Shown: in pieces, positions 21,091-33,515 of the stretch
Layout of the letters: each line of letters starts with the position of its first letter
Numbering within the stretch: position 1 is the first letter of the stretch
NCBI GenBank assembly: GCA_021234155.1
Contig: JAJEKV010000038.1
Span: forward strand, 14,143,559 to 14,207,558
Direction of reading: 5' to 3'
DNA: 64,000 nucleotides
DNA from: Isoetes taiwanensis
Taxonomy: Eukaryota > Streptophyta > Lycopodiopsida > Isoetales > Isoetaceae
Notes under the pieces: generated by a model
What the model saw: only the letters and a program-made list of their open reading frames with translations
The model's database searches: none
What the model was told of the DNA's origin: nothing
Position numbers and translations under genes: made by a program

Positions 21091-23479
21091 CAATTATTAC
21101 ACCCATATCCGTGGACGATTAAAACCATTCTATTCTATATTATTTATTCTATTCTATTCTATTCTATTCTATTCTATTCTATTCCAGTGATAAGCCTAGG
21201 ACCTAAAGGTATGCTCCCTCTCCCTTGCCCCATGGTGTGCCCCAGATTCAATTTTCCGGGTATCATACTTGAATTAAAAACATATTTTATAATGTCTTAC
21301 AATATTTTATGTACCTACATTTGAAGCTATTTTGACTTAACTATGGTGTATTTTGCCATTTGGTTTAGGTTTCCATGGTTCTGGGAGCTCATGACCAGGA
21401 TCTTATAATGTTGAACATATCCAGATTGTGTTATTTTTGTGTTATTTTGGGACCATAACAGATATTTTAGGAGCTGACACCAGCTTTTCTTTAATGCTGG
21501 ACAACAATGGACATTTAGATCATTGCTTATAGGATGCTCAAGGAGGAAATGTAGATTCATATTAATTAGGATGTTCCTTCATATTCTCCAACCACGTACT
21601 CTATACCCCAACAACTAACTACTTGCCAAGGACTACATCGAGAAAATTTTCGACAATGGTATATGGATATCAACAAGATCATCATTTAAGTCTGTATTTA
21701 ATTCATCATTTGGCATCTGAGGACAATGTGCACCTTTGTATTTAAAAGACTGATCAAGAGGATCTAAATTGGGAGTTCCATCTCAATATGAGAATCTTTA
21801 TTAGGGGGAGGGGAGGGGTAGGGGATAATGATTTGAACCATCAATGGGATTTGTCTCATGTAAAGGAATGGGTGCCCTTTGAGAGTACATTCCTTTCAAA
21901 CAAGTATCTATTTCTTTATAATATATGTAGGCTTGTGGTATGTGGCATCACAGTGACATATGAATCATATCGTTAGGTTACATGCAACTATTCTGGTGAT
22001 AATTTATTGAGTCCAAAGTCATTAAAACTGCTAGCCTGGCGTGCAACCCCTAAATTTTTTATCTAGATGTTGGTTGGAGATTTTTTTCTGAATAAGTATA
22101 AGAGGACACTAATTAATAAATTGAACTCTTTCCAACTTTGCTACTGGTGCAGACCTCAGAGCTCCCTTATGGTGTTGAATTTTTTGGCATAGCTCAAAGG
22201 ATATTGGCATGCAACATAAGCCTAGCTTTTGGTTTCTAGTGACTTAAGATTCAAAAAAGTCCAATTATTACACCCATGTCCATGGACAATAAAAGCCATT
22301 CTATTCTATTATAATCTAGCCTAGGGCCTAAAGGTATGCTTCCTCTCTCTTGCCCCATGGTGTGACGTGAATTTAGTTCAATTCTCTGGGCATCATACTT
22401 GAATTTCTACCTATATTTGAAGCTATTTTGACTCAACTATGGTGTATTTTGCCATTTGGTTTAGGTTTCCATGGTCCTGGGAGCTCATGGTCATGATCTT
22501 ATATTGTTGAACATATCCAGATTGTGTTATTTTTGTATGGTCAAGATTTTGCTATTAAGTAACTTTGGGACCGTAACAGATATTTTAGGAACTGACATCA
22601 GCTTGTATTTAATGCCAGACAACAATGGACAGTTAGATCATTGCTTATAGGAGGCTCAAGGAGGAAATGTAGATTCATATTAATTAGGATGTTCCTTCAT
22701 ATTCTCCAACCACATACTCTATACCCCAACAACTAACTACTGGCCAAGAACTACATCGAGAAAAATTTCGACAATGGTATATGGATATCAACAAGAACAT
22801 CATTTAAGTCTGTATTTAGTTCAATGGTTAAAGCATCCAACAAGTAGCAAATGATTTTGTCAAAATAGATGGCTCCTCAATTTTCCAATATTCCTTCTAT
22901 AACATCATTTGGCATTTGAGGACAATGTGCACCTTTGTATTTAATAGACTGATCAAGCGGATCTAAATTGGGAGTTCCATCTCAATATGAGAATCTTTAT
23001 TGGGGGGAAGAGGGGTAGGGGATAATGGATTGAACCATCGCTGGAATTTGTCTCTTGTAAAGGAATGGGTGTCCTTTGAGAGTACGTTCCTTTCAAACAA
23101 GTATCTATTTCTTTATAATGTAATGTATATATTGTGGTCTGTGGCATGACAATATCATATGAATCATATCGTTAGGTTACATGCAACTATTCTGGTGCCT
23201 TTCTTTAATAGTGATAATTTATTGAGTCCAAAGTCATTAAAACTGCTAGGCTGGCGTGCAAACCCCTAAATTTTTGATCTAGATGTTGGTTGGAGATTTT
23301 TTTCTTGAATAAGTATCAGAGGACACTAATTAATAAATTGAACTCTCTCCAACTTTGCTACTGGTGCAGACCTCAGAGCTCCCTTATGGTGTTGAATTTT
23401 TTGGCATAGCTCAAAGGATATTGGCATGCAACATAAGCCTAGCTTTTGGTTTCTAGTGACTTAAGGTTCAGAAAAGTCT
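21091..23479. repeat. 1.2-kb direct tandem duplication
   Basis: Unit 1 (21091-22261) and unit 2 (22262-23479) both start CAATTATTACACCCAT and end near GGTTTCTAGTGACTTAAG. They agree along their length, with scattered substitutions and indels. Unit 1 has a longer ATTCT run and an extra A-rich segment; unit 2 has about 80 bp near 22820-22900 that unit 1 lacks. The start of each unit resembles the LINE 3' end (CCGTGGACGATTAAAACCATTCTATTC), so a LINE tail is part of the duplicated block. No coding is recognised. Confidence 0.88.
21127..21184. repeat. (TATTC)n microsatellite, LINE tail
   Basis: About ten TATTC units preceded by CCGTGGACGATTAAAACC, the same arrangement as the LINE 3' end at 35371-35411. 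The pentanucleotide is therefore probably a LINE 3' tail that expanded. Confidence 0.85.
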
Positions 23480-24088
23480 CATAGGTTGAGCTATCCACGA
23501 GATAAAATACGATGTATGCAGCATATCCAATAAAACGATAGATACTTTTTGTGGATAAAGGAACTGAGGTGATAATTTTATACTGCAACGCGATGATGTG
23601 GTTGGAACGATCAATTCCCAAATGTAGATATATCATACATGGTCCCTAGGATATTTCAGCAATCCCTGCCATACCAAGGAAGTAATTTTCAACTGGCATT
23701 TATTCTGTGATGTGGATAAATTGCAGTACATCTTACTGTGTAGGGATGACTATGAGTACTGGTTAATGGATAACATTTCCTTGTCTGATCCTTGACTTCC
23801 CGGAGCTGGAGTTTCCGAATCTGGTCTATTCACGGAAGATCTGGTTATTGTCATGGAAAGATCTCAAGTCCCGAGGACTCCCTGTTTGCGTGGAAATTTG
23901 AAAGGTAGCCAGGCATATAGTAAACCATTATGTTACGCTTTCTTCGAAAAAGCACCGCACCCCCACAATGCAACGTGAAAGCGTACAAGATGATCCTTTG
24001 CTTGGATATGATCCAGACTTTATCTGCATGGCCATGCAAAAGGCATCTACTTATTCATTGATTTGGGGCCTTTAGGAATCTTGCAGCT
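23480..24088. other. NRAMP upstream region
   Basis: No coding recognised. It should hold the promoter and 5' UTR of the transporter gene. A possible 5' UTR acceptor (AATCTTGCAG) ends three bases before the ATG at 24089, so an untranslated first exon is possible. No clear TATA box was picked out. Confidence 0.3.
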
Positions 24089-27000
24089 ATGGCTCCCAAT
24101 GAGTTGCAGCGGCCTCAACCTGGTAGTCATCCTAAAGATGGTGACCCACAACCAGAATTGGGCTCTTTCGATAACCCTTTGCGAGATCTACAATCTCCTG
24201 CTCGTTTGTCCAGCCCTCAAACTAATGGTGATGCTGTTGATATGGATGAGCCCACCAAGTATCAGGTCTTCGTGCCTGAGGTGAATGAATTACGCGCCCA
24301 AATCAGGAATGTTTGAAGTAACGAGGATAGCATTAATTGCTTTATGTAGTAGAGTTAATTCTGGTAGATCTTATGGTTGATTATATTGCAGAAGAGAGGG
24401 TGGAAGAAATTTCTTGCTTTTATGGGTCCTGGGTTCTTGGTCTGCATTGCCTACATAGATCCAGGCAACTGTAAGTCGTTTTTCACATTATTTGAACGTT
24501 GAGTGAATGTTTTAAGATTCGGGTTTTGGTATATGGACAGTTGAGAGTGACCTGCAATCTGGTGCAGAACATCGATATGAGGTGAGCTAAAGGTTTTTTT
24601 GGCTAGAACGCGATTTCAATTTGAAAGGTTTTGGAAAAAACTGAAGGTTTTCTTTCATTTGTGCGCCCTTGTGGCAATGCAGTTATTGTGGATTATTCTT
24701 ATCGCATCCATTGCAGCCCTATTTATGCAATCTCTTGCAGCGAATTTGGGGGTTGTGACGGGTGAGTCCTTAAAGTTTGTATATTTGTACCCCTATAATT
24801 TGAATGCAGTCTATTGGTGAGAAAGCAAATCTTTCTTATAACACACATGAGTTGACAATGCATAGGGAAACACCTAGCAGAGCATTGCAGGACAGAATAT
24901 CCAAGCAGGATTAACGTTATACTTTGGGTTTTTGCGGAGTTTGCAGTTATTGCTGCTGATATTCCAGAAGGTATGTAACATGCAATGTAAAAGGTTCTGT
25001 TTTTGAGAATTTTATTTTATAGTCAGTTTAGCAGAATAAGTGTGCAATGGTTTCTTTCAGTGATCGGGACTGCATTTGCTCTCAATATTCTGTTTAGGAT
25101 TCCAGTGTGGGCTGGTGTTTTAATCACAGCATGTAGCACCTTTGTCCTCCTTGCGGTGCAGCAATATGGGGTAATGCTAAGTAAGATGTGATAAGTATCT
25201 CTTGAATGGCATTCTGACCAGTTTATAATGGCAGGTTCGAAAGCTAGAATTTATTGTAGGAGGTCTTGTGTTCACCATGGCCGCTTGCTTCCTTGTTGAG
25301 TTAGGATATGCCAAGCCAGATCCTGTGGAAGTTATGAAGGGCCTGTTTATTCCTAGATTAAATGGAAGTGGTTCAACTGCATTGGCCATCTCTTTGCTTG
25401 GTGCAATGGTTATGCCGTACGGATTTAACCCTTCTATAATTTGGAGTATAGGGTCAAACTCCAAATAAAGAATACTCAATTCTTGGATAATGGCTCGGAT
25501 GCAGGCACAACCTATTCCTTCACTCAGCACTAGTTTTAACAAGAAACATATCACGGTCTAACAGTGGAATAAAGGTATATATTTCGACCAAGGTATATAT
25601 GTTTGGACACTTTTGTATCAATGATACTTTTGTCCTTGCAAGATGTATGGACAGAAGCTGGCCTCTATGCTGTTGACCTCTATTGCCTTCATACATTGCT
25701 CAACTAGTTAGTAGCAGTGATGGTCTGACTCTAAGCTTGCAGTGTTATTTTTAAGTAGGGTAAACTTTATAAATTCAGCATGGCCTGCAAGTTGTCATGA
25801 TTTGTTGCCAATGTTTTCTCTACTGCTACTGCAATTGTTGATCAAACTTTGGCTTTGGCATATGTGGAACAGGATGGTTGCAGATACTACTTTCTGGAGA
25901 GTGCAACGTCATTGTTCGTGGCTTTTCTGATCAATGTGTCTGTTATTTCTGTGAGCGGAGCAGTTTGTAGCAATGGGAACCTATCTGATGAAGACAGAAA
26001 AGCGTGTGAAGACTTAGACTTGAATCACGCTTCATTTTTATTGCGGGTAAGTTCTTTGTAGTCTTTCTACTGGAAAATAGCCTATCCATATGAAGGGAAG
26101 ATATACAGATGGGAAAAGAACCTCTTTAGTAAAAGGAAAATGGACATATGGGGATACAGTAAAGCATAATGACAGAAAGTCCCATTTTTCATTATTTTCC
26201 AGTTGTTTAAGTGTGTGCCTGCCATATGGGTACATTTCATATTGTTATGGTGAAGAGTAAAGTACCTCTCTAACAGTAGCAGTCCAGGAAGAGGGGCGCA
26301 CCAGCTTGTATGGCTGTGCTAGGGTATGTAGTATACTCATCTGGCTTGAACAAAGATGCCCTATGAGTGCTAGATTTATAGGGTCTATTCCTTTGCCAGA
26401 CTTAGGAGTCTCAGTGGATTTGGGGCCCTGCTTATTTGGAAGGGTGGAGGTGAATGATGCTAATCTGGACAGCCTCATTCTGCAGGTCTTCTCATTTCAT
26501 TAGCATTTTGGGTGCAGAGTTGTCTTTTTTGTCAGTTAAAACTATTGACCATTCTCATCTTACTTTTTGTGATACATATTCTTTTGAAGAAGCAGACTTT
26601 CCAGCATGACTTAAACGAATCCATCAAGTCAATGTCTCCGCACCTAATATGTCTCCTGACCTGTTATATGTTCACATTCATTTGGTATATGCGGAAACAA
26701 ATAAACATCATAATTGGATACTTAGGAAATTGGAAGTAATATTTTCGTTCATTATATTCCCTGATTTAATAGCCACCACTTCTTACTCCCTTTCTTCTTT
26801 ATAACCCTCATAATAGTTCATAAGACAAAATCCGCTTGCTGGCATTTCATAAAAGATGGGAAAGAAGACCCTTTTTGGTAGATAGATTTTAGATGTTAGA
26901 AATCAATAATATCACTGGCAGTAGAGAAAGACAAGATGGACATTATGAACCTTTTGAGGGTAGTCCTTGGATATAGTGTACATAGATGATAGTAATCATC

Positions 27001-29280
27001 TTGGTTGCAAGTATTTGGAGCTAAGGTTCTTTGACGACATTAATCATAATAGACTATCAAATAATAGTTTATAGAGCTGTTCTGTCAAATCCTCCAATTA
27101 TGTCAAGGTTGATTTCGTGATTGAGTTTTATGATTGTGTGATTTGTTTGTATTTCCCGTGCAAACATCAGTCATGTCTAAACAAATACTTTTACAATTGC
27201 AGGTATACATAGCATACAAATGAGTGTCTTTAATACCATCCTAGGGTCTTTAATACCCATCTTATTACCAGCCCAAACGAGTATGTTAAATCAATTAAAT
27301 GAAAACTTAGGGAGTAGCGATGAGTGCAAGACTAACTTTTAAGTTTTAAGACTTACAGCATTGTGATAATATCAGAATGTACTAGGAAACTGGAGCAAAA
27401 TTGTGTTTGGAATCGCTCTTCTCGCTTCGGGTCAGAGTTCTACAATAACAGGCACATATGCTGGGCAGTATGTGATGCAGGTAATGCCTTCAAGGGCAAC
27501 AAATTTTCAGAATTGATATTTCCGAATTGATATTAATTGAACATTTCATTTATTAATGATGTCTATACAGGGCTTCTTAAATCTAAGGTTTAAGCCTTGG
27601 TTGCGCAATCTTCTTACAAGATGTGTTGCCATTACACCAAGCCTAATTGTGTCCATTATTCAAGGCTCTGCTGGTGCAGGAAAGCTGATTATTATATCCT
27701 CAGTATGTTCTTTGTGGTAGAATGTATTTATGAAACATGTAAGTTATAACTTTGGTTTACTCTATTGTTTTGCAGATGATACTTGCATTTGAATTGCCTT
27801 TCAGCCTTATACCATTGCTGAAGTTTACTACTAGTAAGACAAAAATGGGCCCTCATGCAAATTCATGGCCGGTACAGTTTTTCTCCTTGCTTATATTGGT
27901 AATTAGTTGGACTTCATGCATTATTTTTAAGGGGCTGATTCAGATTTAACCATAGTGGGAGAGGGTGGTAAGATATCAGACAATGTTAAAATGGAAAAGC
28001 AAATAGTGAAAGAATTGAATCTCCAATTGGCAAGCATAGCTACCATGTTCAACAGTACACTTCACTGTGCTGAGTTGCTTCTTCACTTTGGTGATCCTGA
28101 GGCCATGCAAAGTTCCTTTACAATGTGCAGCCTGCTGGTCACAAATCCACAGCAAAACCTTTACTTGAAAAAATATTAGTAGGTCCTAGTGGTGACTGTC
28201 AAGTTCTAATATGCCAGGGTATTTTCTAGTTTCATCTATGCCTGATCCTTTGAAACATCCAGCATTTCCAAAAACCACTGATAGGTACTGTTTCAATGCA
28301 GTGTGAAGCATTCATAACTTCGACCAAAAACATTTGACAAAAACATTTGTGACATATGTTGAATCACTTAACAATCAATAGAGCAACCGCTTCCAAATCC
28401 AACCATATAGTCATAAGAGACTTAGTGCATTCTCGACTTCATCCAAATCCAATCATTATAATTATAGACTTATTGCATTCTCGACTTCATCTACCTCCTT
28501 GTAGCAGATAAATCAGCAAAGAGAAGTTGATGGCATGAGCTACTAAAAAGGCCATTGTATGACCAAAGAATGATAATGTAGTCTTCTAGCAAGGACTTAA
28601 AAAAAAACAATTAAGTATGTTGTTTAGACATTGAGGCCTTTACGCAAGCATTTCAACCATTCGATTTTGGGAGCAAAACTGAAATAATAGTGGCTCTTTT
28701 TTTTTCTTCAATACACATTCAGGCATGGCAAAACTTGTAAAGGATAATATAATAGACTATTGTTTGCAAAAGCTCTTGCATAATTGGACACTTTTTAACA
28801 AGTCACTTTTTTACATGCTTTTATTTCTTAAATGTAGTGATAAATAATATCTTTGTACTATCTTGATTATAATGTGTTTGTAGTATTTCCTTATGCCCAT
28901 ATCGGATGCTATCATGTGGTATGATTGTGGTATGATGTAAAAAACGTAATCTACCTACCTATCTATCTATTAATATTATGTGTTGGCAGGTTATGCTTTT
29001 TACGTGGGGCATCGGTATTGCAATTATTTCAATGAATATTTATTATCTGTCCTTCACTTTTATTGGTTGGCTTCTTAAAAGTAGTTTAGTAGTTCCATTA
29101 CGTGGTGTGGTTGGAGCCATAGTATTTAGTAGCATTTTGGCCTACTTAGTTGGCATTATATATCTCACCTTAAGGCCTGTGAAAGAAGTAACTTATCTTT
29201 TGCCACCAAATGATGAGGAGGATGTTAATGAAGAGTTGGGATTTGGACCCGATGATAGGCCTATGAGTTTGTTTCATTGA
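24089..29280 (+). CDS. NRAMP: NRAMP divalent metal transporter, 13 exons
   Basis: Proton-coupled transporter of Fe, Mn and related divalent metals in a cell membrane. Exons by GT-AG and family frame: 24089-24280, 24392-24470, 24541-24581, 24683-24761, 24866-24970, 25061-25170, 25235-25416, 25505-25574, 25873-26046, 27376-27480, 27571-27702, 27776-27871, 28990-29280. All phases fit, giving about 551 residues, normal for plant NRAMPs. After a hydrophilic N-terminus of about 75 residues come the TM1 metal motif [27 protein letters not shown], the TM6 motif MVMPHNLFLHS (split by an intron), and the transport signature [18 protein letters not shown]. Both metal-ligand motifs are intact, with no stop or frameshift, so it is probably functional. 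Introns 9 (1.3 kb) and 12 (1.1 kb) are long. The many-exon layout recalls one of the two plant NRAMP classes, but I cannot assign which. Confidence 0.93.
27955..28179 (+). other. open frame inside NRAMP intron 12, unrecognised
   Basis: A 74-codon frame with balanced composition ([38 protein letters not shown]) lies in the intron. It reads like a protein fragment, possibly from an old insertion, but I cannot place it in a family. It has no splice links to the transporter. Confidence 0.2.
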
Positions 29281-30534
29281 TTACATAAAAGAAATATCCC
29301 TTTAATTTTCTTATAAGGGTTGAGCTTGGAATGTTCAATGTAGGGGACCATTTCTAGTACAACTATAACATGTAATCACAACCTTATCATTTTTGTTTGG
29401 GATGCACACGGAAATCTAAGTAAGATCAATTGACTTGTTTTTGCATCAAGAAATCTTCTGGGCATTGTCTCCTATTTGTTAAGCATCAAGAAATCTTTTG
29501 GCCATTGTCTCTTCTTTTCTTTGTCACGCAGTATTACAAGTGCTAGAAAAATGATAAGCATTTTTTAAAAAAAGGGTAGATTTTACCCTCCCAAATTTTA
29601 GTAGGAGGAAAATTGCACATTGTTAGAAAGAAATTTTCTAAACATTAAAATCTCTCCTTTCTAGAGTTGCCTTACACGAATCCACTTAATTTGCCATTTT
29701 CTAATGTCCCAGAAGGGTAGCTACAACTCGACAATTTATGCTAAATAAATGTCCTAGTATGCATAGAATGTTTTGAAGAGTATTGGCAGTGGCTACAATC
29801 TTTTGTCTACTAGGGCCTCCAACAAGATGTTAATTTACACAAATAAGATATACAGTTGGGAGAAGGGTTGGGAAGTGGAGCCAAACACTAGAAAGAAGAA
29901 AGGGAGATGCAAGAAGAGTTGATGGGGAAGAAAGGGACGTGAAAGACTCTAAATATGGAGATTGAAGGGAAAAAGACAAATTAACTAACTTCTAACTAGT
30001 TACCTAGTTCTAGAATCTTATTTACTTTAACGAAGGTAAATATCATTTCAATCAAAATTTATTCCTACTATCTCAGTAATATTGTTGCTACTTTTGAGGG
30101 ACTCCACCAGAGGTTACAAAGACGCATTAAAGCTACAACTTATCACAAAAAATACTAATAAAGGACCATAAAACTACCTAAAAAAAGACCTAACATTGGC
30201 TACTAGATGCTTGCATAATGTCTCAATAACTGATAATCATTATATTAGATGCATTTATTTTGGCCTCAATATTGTCTTTATCTTAACCTTGAATATTAAT
30301 AGATTTGGACCTATAATTTGAACTTATAATTTGAACTTTTGAATAAGTTTTAATGAAAAGAACAAGAAACAATAAGTACCTCGTTCATGTACTTTGGCAT
30401 GTTCCAAAAGTGGTAGGGTGTAACATGCTTATGCTCGCTGGTTGCATTCAGGCTTGACCAAGAATTTACATAAATAGTGATGAAGTTGTTGGTCATCTTG
30501 AGCATATGGGTCTTTTTTTTGTGAGACTTCTCCT
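29281..30534. other. NRAMP 3' flank and intergenic
   Basis: The 3' UTR should lie in the first few hundred bases. A GCATCAAGAAATCTT..GGCCATTGTCTC phrase is duplicated at about 29443-29512. No gene is recognised in the AT-rich remainder. Confidence 0.4.
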
Positions 30535-30962
30535 ATTCACACAAACCATTATACAAACCAACACAAAACATTACATCCGATATGTTTCAATTAAAATCCC
30601 TCTAAAACCCCCTTTGGTTTAGGTGCATATTCACAGGGGTAGTCATTGAGAGCTATTGAATATGCATATTTGTCAGTTATTCCTTGATCTAAACTGTAGA
30701 TAGCAATTGTCGTTTATGGGTCATACTTGTACAAGTTTGGTGTACTGTATAACGAGGTTTGTAAAATACTATAAGGTTTGAGGCAATGTACTAAATGGTG
30801 TTGATTTTATACATGTATTATATAATTTTAGGAAGTATAAATGGGGCTCTCGATGCTCTACGTCAACCCCTATGTGAATATGAACCCAAACCAAAAAGAG
30901 TTTTTGGGGGATTTTAATTTAAAAGTGTTGAATGTAATGGTTCGTGATAACTTAAAAATTGT
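30535..30962. repeat. inverted-repeat (MITE-like) element
   Basis: The left arm (about 30535-30646, with CAATTAAAATCCCTCTAAAACC and CCCTTTGGTTTAGGTGCATA) is the inverse of the right arm at about 30863-30962 (CCCAAACCAAA, GGGGGATTTTAATTTAAA, GTAATGGTTCGTGAT), around a centre of some 220 bp. The right-arm sequence recurs at 55163-55262. No coding; probably a non-autonomous element, ends not fixed. Confidence 0.6.
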
Positions 30963-32043
30963 GTAGGGATGTTATATACATCTCTATAGGGGAATTTGAA
31001 AGATGCAGACAAACGTGTGCTTTGAATTGAACATAACCATAATGCATGGACAAGCATATTCTTAAACATAGGAAACATACAAAAAGGAAGTTTAACACTA
31101 GACCTATCCCTGGGACCATTCTTGATCCATGGACCAGAACTGGCCCACATGACCTCTACCACTTAAACCCACGTAACTCATGAAAGAAATTTCAATTTTA
31201 TAATATACCACTGTCATTTGAGTCTTCACTTATTTCTTAATGACCTCTACGAATTTCAAGACCAATGGGGTCACCTATACCTTGTGGTAATTGCTCAAAT
31301 ATTAGAGAAATTGGCAGTTTCTGCACCAATTCAGAACTGCCTTCTTCGATATTTCTAGCATAAAGTGACCTAAACCTTGCTAAAGTTAGAGGTATTTACC
31401 TGTTTACAATAGAATACATTAAGTTTTATGTTCCCATATTTTCTTGCTATCATTTGAAATCGGCGGAAGCCGCCAAACCCTATTTTGGTCAAAAAAAGCT
31501 GCTTGAGGTTTAAGAATTGTTACTCTCTCATTATAACAAGTTTAGATTTAATTCTTGTGATCATGAGTTTTTAACTATACGAGCTATAGTTTCATGATTT
31601 TTTGGAGTTTAAATAAGTCATGTTAACCTTAATATTTACTAAAAGAATCTATTATACAGAATTCTGGACAAAAGTATATGTTAAAATGCTCCAATAACAA
31701 CCATCCATAATGCAATGTGGGCAATAAATGATGCGTTTTATTTATATCTACATATAATATAACTTTTATCAACTTACATATAGTATAATTAGGGTGTAAC
31801 CATGCAATTTTTGTAATTCAAACATGATGTACATTAGAGCATAAAAAGTTGGGTCAACTCCATAATTATAGGTCCAAAACTCCATAATGATTAAGCTAGT
31901 GATGTTTATTGATGAATTCAAGTGGATGTTATGAAGTTTAGCCATGACAATATATAAATAGACCACATAACATTTCATATATGCTTCTTTGGTTCAAAGA
32001 AAGAGACACTACTTTTGCCCAAATATGCCTTTAAAATGGTTCC
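30963..32043. other. AT-rich intergenic, no gene
   Basis: Nothing coding is recognised on either strand. The minus frame at 30914-31162 is partly inside the inverted-repeat element and has no motif. Confidence 0.4.
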
Positions 32044-33515
32044 AAATGTGAGAAATGGGATCACTTGCAAGGTTGTGAAAACTGGCGCACCGCTTGGCGC
32101 ACCGCTTGGCCGCTTAGGGCTTTGCCCTACGGCCGTTCATGCGCATCCGGCCCTGCCTGCCCACATTCGGCCATGCCAGAGGAGATCCAGGTCCTTTTTG
32201 GATGGCAGAGGGATGGGTAAGGGCAGCAACGACTCAATTGGGGCCAGCCGAAGGGATTTCTCCTGCTTTGATTTTGAGCAACAAGGATCGTGGCTTCATC
32301 CAGGTGATCCTTATTTCATCCTAATAATCTGGCAGGAATCTTCCTTCCTTTTCCACATCTTGCTGGCAGAATGTACATAGAATAGGAAGATGGAGGCAAC
32401 AAGTTCTGTTTCTTCATGTAGCTATGGCAGATTGATTAGTCAGATTTCAAGACTTGTTGGCATATTAGGTGTCTTCTCACAGTTTATAATTTACGGCTGG
32501 GCTCTGGAGAGTAGTCTAGTGGGTTGGGCTTATTCTAAGTCTAACCAGCTTCAAGATGATTGTTTGAAGTCTCTTTAATTTTTCCATCAATTTAAGGAAT
32601 TTGGGATGATCAGGAGGTCATTTGGTTATAAAGAATCAGAACTTAAAAGCATGTGGCAGCTTTAAGAATAGTGTGGCAGCCTATTCTAATTTTATTGTTG
32701 CTTCCATCCATATATTCTATGTATATGTGGAGATTTTTATGTATCCTAGCAGCTGTGATCAGTTTACTAGATCCGAAATCTTGAAATTCAAGTGGCGGGA
32801 GACCTTGGATTTCATTTTCTGATGGAGGGTTTGTGGATGGATAGCTACTGAATTCTTACTTGTAAGTGAACATGATGATCTAGAGGCATCTCCAACAATG
32901 CACCATTTTTCGAATCATATTCTTAGGGCGGTATTCATTGGATTCAGATTTATGGCGAGCTAGGAGATTGCACTGCCTTTATAATGGGAATGTTCGTCTT
33001 CAGGCATAAGAGTTGGGTAATTATTTGTCTACATGTCCTTTTTTCTGTTTCCTCCAGATTTTGGTTCATGTTTTACTCCTCCAGTTTGCAAAGGATGCTG
33101 AAAATCTTTCTTGGGCTTAATCTATATGTGGCCATTAAGGGTAACAGAAGCTGCTACAGTTGGGCTAACAAATGGATCAGTTGTTGGAAACCATGGAGAG
33201 ATTCCTATAGTAATTGGTTTTAGCAGAAGAAGGATGGTTTACCACTATAGTATGTTGAAGCAGAAGAAGATGTTGAATGACTCCATTGCTAGTACTTAAT
33301 TTGTCCATTCATTCTACTTTATGTTAGTAGTTTCTTATTTTTCCCTGGATCTTCTGGGTTCCCCCTAGATATTCAGGGTTTTTTATGTGCTGGAATTCTT
33401 CCAATATGATTCTTATGGAATCATGTATGTGCTGTAACTTTATATCATATGAATGAATACAAAATCTACCGTTCCTTCAAAAAAAAAAAAAAAATAAAAA
33501 AAAATGTGAGAAATG
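32044..33515 (+). mobile_element. A-tailed retroposon with 14-bp target duplication
   Basis: The direct repeat AAATGTGAGAAATG at 32044-32057 and 33502-33515 flanks a 1.44-kb body. The body ends in an A-rich tail (about 33478-33501) after ATGAATGAATACAAAATC. This is the mark of LINE-machinery insertion by target-primed reverse transcription. The body starts GC-rich (GGCGCACCGCTTGGCGCACC) and contains only short open frames (32015-32380, 32139-32324), with no RT or known domain. It may be a 5'-truncated LINE, a SINE-like RNA or a copied host transcript. Confidence 0.8.

Noticed and set aside
24280-24316. NRAMP first exon extended to the stop at 24316
   Set aside because: The family frame requires a GTGAAT donor at 24281; the extension is intron read-through.
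25417-25468. Truncated NRAMP ending after MVMPYGFNP
   Set aside because: A GT donor at 25417 and an AG at 25504 restore MPHNLFLHS in frame, the conserved TM6 motif, so the stop is intronic.
25177-25554. 125-codon minus-strand ORF
   Set aside because: Antisense shadow of NRAMP exons 7 and 8 and the intron between them.
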